From an uncultured Clostridia bacterium (GTDB lineage Bacteria; Bacillota; Clostridia; Christensenellales; Aristaeellaceae), in assembly GCA_946409855.1 (NCBI GenBank), contig CAMJXZ010000105.1:1-9507 (forward strand): a stretch of 9,507 nt of DNA. The letters run 5' to 3'. Made by a program: the position numbers and the translations under genes. The notes under the pieces were generated by a model. It saw only the letters and a list, made by a program, of their open reading frames with translations, did not search any database and was not told the origin of the DNA. This document shows positions 1 to 5,865 of the stretch, piece by piece. Numbering within the stretch: the first letter of the stretch is position 1; each line of letters starts with the position of its first letter.

Positions 1-534
1 GACATCAACAACTCCGTCCCGCAGTACATCTACGACGAGGACATCAAGGGCCGCTTCAACTACAGCCTGACCGACACCTTCATGGGCTTCCACTGCGGCA
101 ACACGCCGGAATGCAAGCTCTGCGCCGACCGCGCTGTCAAGTATCAGTTGATCCAGCACCGCCTGCTGGAGCCCGCCGGCAGTGATCCCGACTTCACCCG
201 CGGCACCCTGGAAGGCGACCTGGCCGCCAGCGACATCACCTTCTACCGCCTGCAGTGCGACAGCGACGGCAACCTGCGCTCCTACATCGCCGAGGGCGAA
301 ATCCTCGACGTCAAGACCCGTTCCTTCGGCGGCATCGGCGTGTTCGCCATCCCGGAAATGGGCCGCTTCTACCGCCATGTGCTGATCGAAAAACGGTATC
401 CGCATCACGGCGCCGTCGCCTTCAGCCACGTGGGCAAGTACCTCTTCGAGGTCTTCCGTTTCCTGGGCGTCAAGGACATCGCGTACAACCAGCCCAAGAG
501 CCTGCCCTATCCGACGGAGAACCCCTTCGCCTGA
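1..534 (+). CDS. L-fucose/L-arabinose isomerase-family protein, C-terminal part (5' end outside window)
   Basis: The frame is open from base 1 to a TGA at 532-534, giving 177 visible residues; the N-terminus lies to the left of the window. The fragment has motifs I associate with the C-terminal domain of the fucose isomerase fold: FHCGNTPECKLC (visible residues 30-41), TRGTLEGD (66-73), FGGIGVFAIPEMGRFYRH (109-126) and PHHGAVAFSHVGK (134-146). In E. coli FucI a catalytic His sits in a similar NHG...GHVG context, so His136 here is the probable equivalent (recalled alignment, not computed). Such enzymes interconvert aldose and ketose sugars (L-fucose/L-fuculose, or D-arabinose/D-ribulose) in the cytoplasm using a divalent metal. 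Codons are strongly biased to C-ending forms, compatible with good expression. The ATG at 82-84 is internal, because coding similarity continues upstream of it. Substrate cannot be fixed from this fragment; a strong terminator follows 17 bases after the stop. Confidence 0.72.
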   Translation, partial: DINNSVPQYIYDEDIKGRFNYSLTDTFMGFHCGNTPECKLCADRAVKYQLIQHRLLEPAGSDPDFTRGTLEGDLAASDITFYRLQCDSDGNLRSYIAEGEILDVKTRSFGGIGVFAIPEMGRFYRHVLIEKRYPHHGAVAFSHVGKYLFEVFRFLGVKDIAYNQPKSLPYPTENPFA

Positions 535-550
535 TCAAACGTTTAACGGC

Positions 551-584
551 AAGGCCGCCGCGGAGCGATCCGCGGCGGCCTTTT
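551..584 (+). terminator. Rho-independent terminator after the isomerase gene
   Basis: Bases 551-563 pair perfectly with 570-582 (13 bp, very GC-rich, with AA/TT at the base) around the 6-base loop AGCGAT, followed by a run of four T (581-584). It begins 17 bases after the isomerase stop codon, and the next promoter starts about 40 bases downstream, so it separates two transcription units. Confidence 0.9.
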
Positions 585-624
585 GCGCCTGAAGAAACCT
601 CCTGTGCCGTCAGCGCTTCCGTCC

Positions 625-654
625 TTGACAGAGACAGAAGAGCAGGGGTACAAT
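625..654 (+). promoter_or_regulatory. Sigma-70/sigma-A type promoter for the YgjV-like gene
   Basis: A perfect -35 box TTGACA (625-630) is separated by 18 bases from a -10 box TACAAT (649-654), one base from consensus. Transcription would start near 661, leaving a leader of about 90 bases before the ATG at 753. The promoter lies between the upstream terminator and the gene, as expected. The leader contains short self-complementary stretches (for example CCGGCAT at 704-710 with ATGCCGG at 723-729), but I recognise no riboswitch. Confidence 0.82.
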
Positions 655-752
655 AATCGGGAAGCAATGCTGAAGCGCAGCTGTACAGACCATATATGCC
701 CGCCCGGCATGCCGCTGCACGGATGCCGGCGGCCGTGAAAGGAACATCGCTT

Positions 753-1370
753 ATGGATACCAATATGATCGTTGAGCTCATCGGGTACCTGGGTTCCGCG
801 CTGGTGGTCGTCTCCATGCTGATGACCTCCGTCGTCCGCCTCCGGATCATCAATCTGGTCGGCAGCGTCATCTTCACCTGCTACGCGCTGATCATCCGGT
901 CCTACCCCACGGCGGCGATGAATCTGTTCCTGGTGGGCATCAACATCTTCCACCTGGTCCGGCTCCTGAAAAACAGGAAGCATTACGACCTGATCCGGAC
1001 CGGCGTGCAGGACGGCTATTTTGCCTGGCTGCTGGACACCAGCCTGCCGGACATCCGGCAGTGGTTCCCCGGGTTTGCCCCGGAAGAATGCCGGGCGGAC
1101 ATCGCGTACCTGGTCTGCTGCGACAGGAACCCGGCGGGGCTGTTTCTGGCCCGCGCCGCCGGGGAAGGGGCCATCGAGGTGCTGCTGGACTATACGACGC
1201 CCGTATACCGGGACGCCTCCGCCGGAAGGTATCTCCACGAGCAGCTCAGGCAGCTCGGATACAGGACCGTGACCTTCAAAGGGAACGCGCCCAAACACGT
1301 CGAATACATGGAAAAGATCGGGTACCGGAAAAACAGCCGGGGCGAATATGTCCTGGAGTTCCCGGCGTAA
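753..1370 (+). CDS. YgjV-like membrane protein with C-terminal GNAT-like domain
   Basis: This is a 205-residue protein. The start at 753 is chosen over upstream in-frame ATGs at 696 and 723 because AAAGGAA (738-744) lies 8 bases before it and coding character begins there. Residues 8-28, 31-48 and 52-71 are hydrophobic and likely form three membrane helices; the pattern ELIGYLGSALVVVSML...RIINLVGS...YALIIRSYP...LFLVGINIFHL resembles the YgjV family of inner-membrane proteins. After a basic junction (LLKNRKHYDL, 71-80) the remaining ~125 residues are soluble. Their end, from the strand EVLLDYTTPVYRD (142-154) through RYLHEQLRQLGY to PKHVEYMEKIGYR (180-192), resembles the last part of a GNAT acetyltransferase fold. 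A clear acetyl-CoA loop (Q/RxxGxG/A) is not visible, so catalysis is uncertain. It has its own promoter and no partner gene, and no biological role can be stated. The membrane prediction is firm; the GNAT assignment is inference. Confidence 0.8.
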   Translation: MDTNMIVELIGYLGSALVVVSMLMTSVVRLRIINLVGSVIFTCYALIIRSYPTAAMNLFLVGINIFHLVRLLKNRKHYDLIRTGVQDGYFAWLLDTSLPDIRQWFPGFAPEECRADIAYLVCCDRNPAGLFLARAAGEGAIEVLLDYTTPVYRDASAGRYLHEQLRQLGYRTVTFKGNAPKHVEYMEKIGYRKNSRGEYVLEFPA

Positions 1371-1388
1371 TCCTGCCGCAGGCCCGCG

Positions 1389-2378
1389 TCATGAGCCGGT
1401 AATCCAGCCGGTCAGCGGCCGGGCGAGGAACGCCTGTGCTTCCTCCGCAAAAGCGCCGTCCAGTCGGGACAGCCTGCCCGCCCCAGCGACCAGCGGGTCG
1501 ATCCAGCGCTTTTTGGCGTCGACCCGACGCCAGCCTGGCCGCCCGTCCGGCGTGTCCGCCCGCTCTGTGCGGGACAGGGCGGTATACCCGGCCCACTCCT
1601 GACGGAGCGCCTCGTCCCGGCCAAGGGCGGCGATGACCCGCGGCTCCGTCGTCCATAAGTCCTCTTCCATGAGGACGTTCCGGACAAGCGCTTCCTTCAC
1701 CAGCTCCGACAGGATCTGCATGGCGTACCGGTCCTCGTCGGATACGTAGACGGCGGCGCACCGGAGGGCCAGACGGGCAAACTGCCCCGCGGATTCCACA
1801 TCCTTAAAGGCGAGCTCCGGCTGCCCGTCCTCCGCCTCCGCGACGGTCAGCGCCCGGTACAGGGAGGCGATTTCTCCGGGCGCGCAGAAGCGGAAATGAA
1901 AGAGGTTCCCCAGCGTGTACTCCAGCCGGTCCGCGCACAGCCGGGGCGTCTCGTTGTTGACCAGCGGGTACAGCCGGTCCTCCGCCCGGGAAGGCCCGAT
2001 CCCCGCCCGCGCAAGGCAGTCCGTCAGCCGCCGGTCCTGCCGGATCAGCCGGACGGTGCCCGCCTCGGTCGATTCCTGGCGCAGATAATCCCCGCGGACA
2101 AAATCGATCACATGGGCAAAGACCGGCGCGGCGATGTCGTGCGTCAGCCCCGCCAGCGCGGCGCCCGGATCACGGGAAAAATGCCAGGCGATCAGCGCGG
2201 TCCCCACGCTGTGGTCCCACCGTGAATAGGGCAGCGCTTTTTGAAACAGCGGGAAGGAAGTGTACTGGCACCCGCAGTTCATTCCGATTTCCCGGAGCCG
2301 TTCCACGGAAGGGCAGCGCATCCCTTCCGCCAGAAAGGCGGGCATTTCTTCCTCATAGATCTTCCAGAGCGTATCCAT
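1389..2378 (-). CDS. HD-domain protein (predicted metal-dependent phosphohydrolase)
   Basis: This is a 329-residue cytoplasmic protein starting at the ATG 2378-2376, preceded by AAGGGAG with 9-base spacing. The N-terminal half carries a complete HD metal-binding signature: His56 (SRWDHSVGT), His80-Asp81 (GLTHDIAAPVFAH) and Asp150 (LCADRLEYT). HD enzymes hydrolyse phosphoester bonds in nucleotides, using one or two divalent metals. The sequence LTHDIAAPVFAHVIDF followed by GDYLRQEST resembles a family common in gut Firmicutes and distantly similar to dGTPase-like enzymes. Residues 170-329 are mainly helical with no motif I recognise; they contain a basic WRRVDAKKRW patch (283-292). The gene converges on the YgjV-like gene with an 18-base gap and no clear terminator, and diverges from the aldo/keto reductase gene. 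The HD fold is secure; the substrate is unknown. Confidence 0.88.
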   Translation of the reverse strand: MDTLWKIYEEEMPAFLAEGMRCPSVERLREIGMNCGCQYTSFPLFQKALPYSRWDHSVGTALIAWHFSRDPGAALAGLTHDIAAPVFAHVIDFVRGDYLRQESTEAGTVRLIRQDRRLTDCLARAGIGPSRAEDRLYPLVNNETPRLCADRLEYTLGNLFHFRFCAPGEIASLYRALTVAEAEDGQPELAFKDVESAGQFARLALRCAAVYVSDEDRYAMQILSELVKEALVRNVLMEEDLWTTEPRVIAALGRDEALRQEWAGYTALSRTERADTPDGRPGWRRVDAKKRWIDPLVAGAGRLSRLDGAFAEEAQAFLARPLTGWITGS

Positions 2379-2410
2379 ATTCCTTTTCTCCCTTTTGTCT
2401 CAAAAAGCGC

Positions 2411-2439
2411 TTGCGCAATCCCGCGCAGTCTGTTATCAT
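2411..2439 (+). promoter_or_regulatory. Extended -10 promoter for the aldo/keto reductase gene
   Basis: A -35-like TTGCGC (2411-2416) is followed after 17 bases by TATCAT (2434-2439), with TG at 2431-2432 giving the extended -10 form TGnTATCAT. The predicted start is near 2446, a leader of about 50 bases. The -35 match is only partial, but the extended -10 compensates. I see no equally good promoter on the opposite strand for the divergent HD gene. Confidence 0.6.
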
Positions 2440-2456
2440 CAGTCGTGACAGATCAT

Positions 2457-2475
2457 TCCGGCAAACAGTGCCGGA
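2457..2475 (+). promoter_or_regulatory. Leader hairpin or operator upstream of the aldo/keto reductase gene
   Basis: TCCGGCA (2457-2463) and TGCCGGA (2469-2475) form a perfect 7-bp inverted repeat with loop AACAG. It lies downstream of the predicted transcription start and 5 bases before the ribosome binding site GAAGGAGG (2481-2488). It could be an mRNA hairpin or a binding site for a dimeric regulator; the sequence does not tell which. Confidence 0.45.
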
Positions 2476-2494
2476 CAGAAGAAGGAGGCGCTTT

Positions 2495-3616
2495 ATGGCC
2501 CTGCATCCCTTTTTCCAGACACCGAAACTCGGCTTTGGCCTGATGCGGCTGCCCAAAGACGCAGACGGCGCCATCGACGTCGAACAGGTCAAGGACATGG
2601 TGGATCTCTTCCTCGCGTCCGGCTTTACGTATTTCGACACGGCCTACGTCTACGACGGCGGTCAGTCCGAAATCACGGCGGGCAAGGCCCTCGTCGCCCG
2701 CCACAGGCGGGACAGCTTCACCCTGGCCACCAAGGTCAACGCCCGCGTCAGCCCCTCGAAGGAAGAGGCCGAGCGGCAGCTGCTGACCAGCCTGGAGCGG
2801 ACCGGAGCGGAGTATTTTGACTATTACCTCCTCCACGCGCTGGGCAGCGGCAACGCGCCTAAGTATGCGGAATACAAACTCTGGGATTACGTCCCCCGGA
2901 TGAAGGAAAAAGGCCTGGTCCGGCACTGGGGCTTTTCCTTCCACGATTCCCCGGAAATGCTGGAAAAGCTGCTCAGTGAGCATCCGGACGCCGAGTTTGT
3001 CCAGCTGCAGATCAACTACGCGGACTGGGAAAGCGCCTCCGTCGCCTCCCGCAGGAACCTGGAAGTCGCCCGGGCCCACGGCAAGCCCGTCATCGTCATG
3101 GAGCCGGTCCGCGGCGGCGCACTGGCCGACCCGCCCCGGCGCGTCCGGGACATCCTGACCGCCGCCGAACCGCAGGCCAGCCCCGCTTCCTGGGCCATCC
3201 GCTTCGCCGCCTCCCAGGAAGGCGTCATGACGGTCCTGAGCGGGATGAGCAGCATGGCGCAGATGCGGGACAACGTTTCCTTCATGAAGGACTTCCGGCC
3301 TTTCAGCGCCGGGGAGGCCGCCGTCATGGAAAACGCCCGGCAGGCGCTGCTTTCCGTGAACAGCATCCCCTGCACCGGCTGCCGCTACTGCACCGACGGC
3401 TGCCCGATGCAGATCCGCATCCCGGATATATTCACCGCCCGCAACCGGGACATCATCTTCGGCCAGACGGAGGCCGCCCGCAGCATGTACAGCCGGATCA
3501 CCAGGGACAGCGGCGCCGCCGACCAGTGCGTCGCCTGCGGCCAGTGCGAGGGCGCCTGCCCGCAGAAGCTGCCCATCATCGAGCTGCTCAGGCAGGCTGC
3601 GGAAGCGTTCGCCTGA
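2495..3616 (+). CDS. Aldo/keto reductase with C-terminal 2x[4Fe-4S] ferredoxin domain
   Basis: This is a 373-residue cytoplasmic oxidoreductase. The ATG at 2495 is chosen because GAAGGAGG sits 6 bases upstream and the family-typical start LGFGLMRLP follows at residues 12-20; the open frame reaching back to 2222 overlaps the promoter and the HD gene. The TIM-barrel part carries the AKR catalytic tetrad Asp48, Tyr53, Lys80 and His114 (YLLHAL), and the NADPH-side motif VMEPVRGG (201-208). The tail has Cys293/296/299/303 (CxxCxxCxxxCP) and Cys345/348/351/355 (CxxCxxCxxxCP), ligands for two 4Fe-4S clusters. Such fused proteins are widespread in anaerobic Firmicutes and Bacteroidetes; electrons may pass between ferredoxin, flavin or NAD(P)H and a carbonyl substrate. 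The physiological substrate is unknown. It is monocistronic, has its own promoter, and converges on dnaX through a shared terminator. Confidence 0.93.
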   Translation: MALHPFFQTPKLGFGLMRLPKDADGAIDVEQVKDMVDLFLASGFTYFDTAYVYDGGQSEITAGKALVARHRRDSFTLATKVNARVSPSKEEAERQLLTSLERTGAEYFDYYLLHALGSGNAPKYAEYKLWDYVPRMKEKGLVRHWGFSFHDSPEMLEKLLSEHPDAEFVQLQINYADWESASVASRRNLEVARAHGKPVIVMEPVRGGALADPPRRVRDILTAAEPQASPASWAIRFAASQEGVMTVLSGMSSMAQMRDNVSFMKDFRPFSAGEAAVMENARQALLSVNSIPCTGCRYCTDGCPMQIRIPDIFTARNRDIIFGQTEAARSMYSRITRDSGAADQCVACGQCEGACPQKLPIIELLRQAAEAFA

Positions 3617-3649
3617 GGCTGTCCGGTTCGGCCCAAATTCATATGAAGA

Positions 3650-3686
3650 AAAGGAGCTGCTGTGAATGGATGACAGCAGCTCCTTT
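3650..3686. terminator. Bidirectional intrinsic terminator between the aldo/keto reductase gene and dnaX
   Basis: Bases 3650-3663 pair perfectly with 3673-3686 (14 bp) around a 9-base loop. On the minus strand the hairpin is followed by TTTTCTTC, a usable U-tract for dnaX transcripts. On the plus strand only TTT follows, though the stem itself is strong. It lies 33 bases after the reductase stop and 24 bases after the dnaX stop, so it likely serves both convergent genes. Confidence 0.85.
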
Positions 3687-3710
3687 AGCGTGGGAAAAGC
3701 AGGCGATCTG

Positions 3711-5309
3711 TCAGGAATCCGTCACCTGGATGTTCTCCCGGCCGAACACCTCGGACAGGGTATCCAGGCTCCTGTCCGCCGCGGCGCGGGCCTTTTTGAG
3801 CTCCCGGTTTTCGGCGGCGACCGCTTCAAACTTCGGGCTTTCCGCCCCGCAGGCGGCCAGCACCTGTTCGATCGCCTGGCGGTTCTTTTCCTGATTGACC
3901 ATGTTCATCAGGAAGGCCTTGTCCTGGGCGAACTCAAGACGCCAGACGTGATCCTGCCGGCCGATAAAGCGGCCGTAGATGATGCCCGTCAGCATGGGCA
4001 GGGACACCCGGATCTGCTTGACCGCCTTGTTCCAGATTTCCCCGTCGCTGGCGCTGACCGGCGGCGGCGCCGGTCTGGAAGCCGGCTCCGCTTCCCCCGC
4101 GGGCTTTTCCGCCGGGGCTTTTATCGCCGCCGGCGCAGCCGCGCGGACGGCCGTCTGCCCGCTTTCGATCCGGGCCAGCTTGCCCTCCAGCTCGTGCATC
4201 CGCTCCAGCAGCGCCTGGACATTCTGCTCCTCCGGCTTTTCGCAGGCCTTCAGGATGCAGACCTCCAGGATCGCCCGGGGGCTGGACGCCCAGCGGGCGT
4301 CCGCTTCCGCGTGCTGGATGAGGTCCATCAAGCGCAGCAGCCGCTCCTGGGAAAACATCGCCGCCTGGGCCAGGAAGCGTTCCCGGTTTTCGGCCGAAAC
4401 GCCGCGCAGCATATCCTCCCCGCCGATTTTGGCCATCATCACCAGCCGCATGTGCCGGTCCAGGTCCTTGAGGAAGACGGTGACATCGTTGCCCCGCTGG
4501 TAGAGCTGCTCCACCAGCAGCAGGGCCTGCGCCTCCTGGCCGGCGGCCAGCTGATCCGCAAAGTCGAACAGGAAGGAGCGATCCACCGCGCCCAGGATGG
4601 CGCGGACGCTGTCCTCGGTGACCTCCCCGCCCAGGCCCAGGCACATGTCCAGCAGGCTCAGCGCGTCCCGCATGCCGCCCTCGGCGGACTGGGCGATCAG
4701 CGCGTACGCCTCCTGTGTGACCTTCGCGTCCCCGGCGGCCAGGGTCATCCGCTCGATCAGTTCCTCTTCCGTGAACCGGCCGAAATCAAAGCGCTGGCAG
4801 CGGGAGAGGATGGTGGCCGGGATCTTCTGGGGGTCGGTGGTGGCGAGGATGAAGATCATGTACTCCGGCGGCTCCTCCAGGGTCTTGAGCAGGGCGTTGA
4901 AGGCGCTGTTGGAGAGCATGTGGACTTCGTCGATGATGTACACCTTTTTCGCGCCGAACTGGGGCGGATAGTCCACCTGGGCCAGCAGGTCCCGCATTTC
5001 CTCCACGCGGCTGTTGGACGCGGCGTCCACCTCCACGATGTCCAGGGACGCGCCGGACAGAATGCTGCGGCAGCTGGCGCACTCCCCGCAGGGGTCCCCG
5101 TCCCGCGGGTGTTCGCAGTTGACCGCCCGGGACAGGATCTTGGCGGCGCTGGTCTTGCCGGTGCCCCGGCTGCCGCAGAACAGATAGGCGTGCGCTACCC
5201 GCCCGCTCTGCACCTGGTTGCGCAGGGTGCGGACGATGGCCTTCTGCCCCACCATGTCCGAAAAGGTCTGGGGGCGGAACCGCCGGTAGAGCGCCTGATA
5301 TTCTTCCAT
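3711..5309 (-). CDS. dnaX: DNA polymerase III subunit gamma/tau
   Basis: This is a 532-residue clamp-loader ATPase that loads the sliding clamp at primed DNA and tethers polymerase in the replisome. The start ATG 5309-5307 is preceded by AGGAGG with 8-base spacing. Visible AAA+ elements are: Walker A GSRGTGKT (46-53), a zinc module Cys65/74/77/80, Walker B IIDEVHML (125-132), sensor 1 ATTDPQKIP (156-164), the arginine-finger motif SRC (169-171), and sensor 2 GGMRDALSLLD (211-221, Arg214). Residues ~243-370 are the oligomerisation domain. An Ala/Pro-rich linker (about 390-420) leads to the tau-type C-terminal domain (~424-532), which ends in ENIQVTDS, typical of Firmicutes. Length fits full-length tau. 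I see no A-AAA-AAG slippery site at a position that would make gamma. Its usual neighbours ebfC (yaaK) and recR do not follow; a terminator and a convergent gene do. Upstream is the repeat-filled gap. Confidence 0.98.
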   Translation of the reverse strand: MEEYQALYRRFRPQTFSDMVGQKAIVRTLRNQVQSGRVAHAYLFCGSRGTGKTSAAKILSRAVNCEHPRDGDPCGECASCRSILSGASLDIVEVDAASNSRVEEMRDLLAQVDYPPQFGAKKVYIIDEVHMLSNSAFNALLKTLEEPPEYMIFILATTDPQKIPATILSRCQRFDFGRFTEEELIERMTLAAGDAKVTQEAYALIAQSAEGGMRDALSLLDMCLGLGGEVTEDSVRAILGAVDRSFLFDFADQLAAGQEAQALLLVEQLYQRGNDVTVFLKDLDRHMRLVMMAKIGGEDMLRGVSAENRERFLAQAAMFSQERLLRLMDLIQHAEADARWASSPRAILEVCILKACEKPEEQNVQALLERMHELEGKLARIESGQTAVRAAAPAAIKAPAEKPAGEAEPASRPAPPPVSASDGEIWNKAVKQIRVSLPMLTGIIYGRFIGRQDHVWRLEFAQDKAFLMNMVNQEKNRQAIEQVLAACGAESPKFEAVAAENRELKKARAAADRSLDTLSEVFGRENIQVTDS

Positions 5310-5494
5310 ACCAAGATCCTCCTGGGAGACTGAAAATCATTTGTGGCGGGGATGAGAGGCATGCGGATCAAACAAGGCGGAGATTCAGGAAAGAGAAGAT
5401 GCAAGGGATAGGGCATGGATTAAAGATGCCGCCATCTCCGGATGACTGAAAAGAGCACAGTAGGATGATTTCGGTGGGGACGGGGTGAAAAGTG
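5310..5494. other. Non-coding 5' region of dnaX
   Basis: This 185-base stretch directly precedes dnaX on the minus strand. Apart from the AGGAGG ribosome binding site (5318-5323) I find no gene. I looked for an SRP RNA (ffs) and a tRNA-Ser, which precede dnaX in some Firmicutes, and saw neither the GGAAGCAGCC-type loop nor a cloverleaf. No convincing sigma-A promoter is visible on the minus strand, so the dnaX promoter is unassigned; dnaX may also receive read-through from pepT. Confidence 0.5.
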
Positions 5495-5508
5495 TGAGGT
5501 TAACCTCA
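5495..5508. repeat. 14-bp perfect palindrome TGAGGTTAACCTCA
   Basis: The sequence equals its own reverse complement. Its right half is the start of the inverted-repeat end of the larger mosaic element (AACCTCATCCG from 5502), and its left half TGAGGTT has the same sequence as the right end of that element (5812-5818). This looks like two repeat ends meeting head to tail. Confidence 0.7.
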
Positions 5509-5561
5509 TCCGTCACGCCTGCGGCGCGACACCACCGGGGCCTGCCGGCCCGTTCTTCGCT

Positions 5562-5586
5562 GAAATTGTGCCGCTGGCACAATTTC
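5562..5586. repeat. Perfect 11-bp stem-loop inside the mosaic repeat
   Basis: GAAATTGTGCC (5562-5572) pairs with GGCACAATTTC (5576-5586) over a 3-base loop, and CCGG-like sequence follows. It lacks a T-tract on either strand, so it is not a standard terminator. It shares layout with the hairpin at 5641-5665. Confidence 0.75.
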
Positions 5587-5640
5587 CGGGCGCTCAGAAC
5601 CCCCATGGAGGAAAGTTTTGGATGGCTGGCTCGTCCTCGT

Positions 5641-5665
5641 GAAAACAGGCAGCGGGCCTGTTTTC
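5641..5665. repeat. Perfect 10-bp stem-loop inside the mosaic repeat
   Basis: GAAAACAGGC (5641-5650) pairs with GCCTGTTTTC (5656-5665) over a 5-base loop. Like the stem-loop at 5562, it starts with GAAA, has a GC-rich apex containing the same GCNGCGG/CCGCTG flavour, and is followed by CCGG. On the plus strand TTTTC is part of the stem, so a terminator role is doubtful. Confidence 0.75.
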
Positions 5666-5865
5666 CGGATACTGCGGAGCTCCAGCGGGGAAGGCTTTTG
5701 GGCGTCCGGCCCGCTGTACGGTCCATCATCTGTGACTCACCGTCTCCAGCGGGAAGGGCTTTCTCGCCCGGCCCTTCGGGCTGCCGCCGGGGCCTGCGTC
5801 GGAGGGCCGGATGAGGTTCCCCGCTTCCGGGCGCTGGTTTCGGCGGAGACGGGGCGGGCGCCGGG

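Larger units (their letters stand above)
5502..5818. repeat. Composite palindromic intergenic repeat, MITE-like (about 317 bp)
   Basis: An 11-bp perfect inverted repeat, AACCTCATCCG at 5502-5512 and CGGATGAGGTT at 5808-5818, bounds a region packed with hairpins: 5512-5530 (GTCACGCC/GGCGCGAC, one mismatch), 5538-5551 (GGGCC/GGCCC), 5562-5586 (11 bp perfect) and 5641-5665 (10 bp perfect), plus three copies of a degenerate module (5600-5633, 5680-5713, 5744-5774). CCGGGGCCTGC also occurs twice (5535-5545, 5787-5797). No transposase gene, conserved coding frame or obvious target-site duplication is visible. I recall abundant intergenic palindromic repeats with CCTCATCCG ends in gut Clostridia; assignment to that class is inference. 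It sits 47 bases after pepT, in the 3' untranslated region of the scfB-pepT operon. Confidence 0.65.

Noticed and set aside
2222..2494. 91-codon N-terminal extension of the aldo/keto reductase
   Set aside because: It overlaps the HD gene, the promoter and the leader hairpin; the ATG at 2495 has GAAGGAGG at 6 bases and matches the family start.
3785..3810. Programmed frameshift signal in dnaX (run of A on the minus strand)
   Set aside because: The codons are CTC AAA AAG, lacking the preceding A of the A-AAA-AAG heptamer, and the site is near residue 505, too late to yield a gamma-type product.
3666..5333. Long open plus-strand frame (555 codons) antisense to dnaX
   Set aside because: It mirrors dnaX in a GC-rich genome where antisense frames stay open; composition is low-complexity Gln/Arg/Gly/His-rich, with no motif and no ribosome binding site. 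The minus-strand frame has every DnaX motif.
5385..5729. 114-codon minus-strand frame inside the repeat region
   Set aside because: It runs through the hairpins and modules, lacks a ribosome binding site and shows no domain-like composition; likely a spurious frame produced by the repeat.
5310..5865. SRP RNA (ffs) or tRNA-Ser upstream of dnaX
   Set aside because: Neither the conserved SRP domain IV loop nor a tRNA acceptor/T-loop pattern could be found on either strand; the structure present is repeat hairpins.
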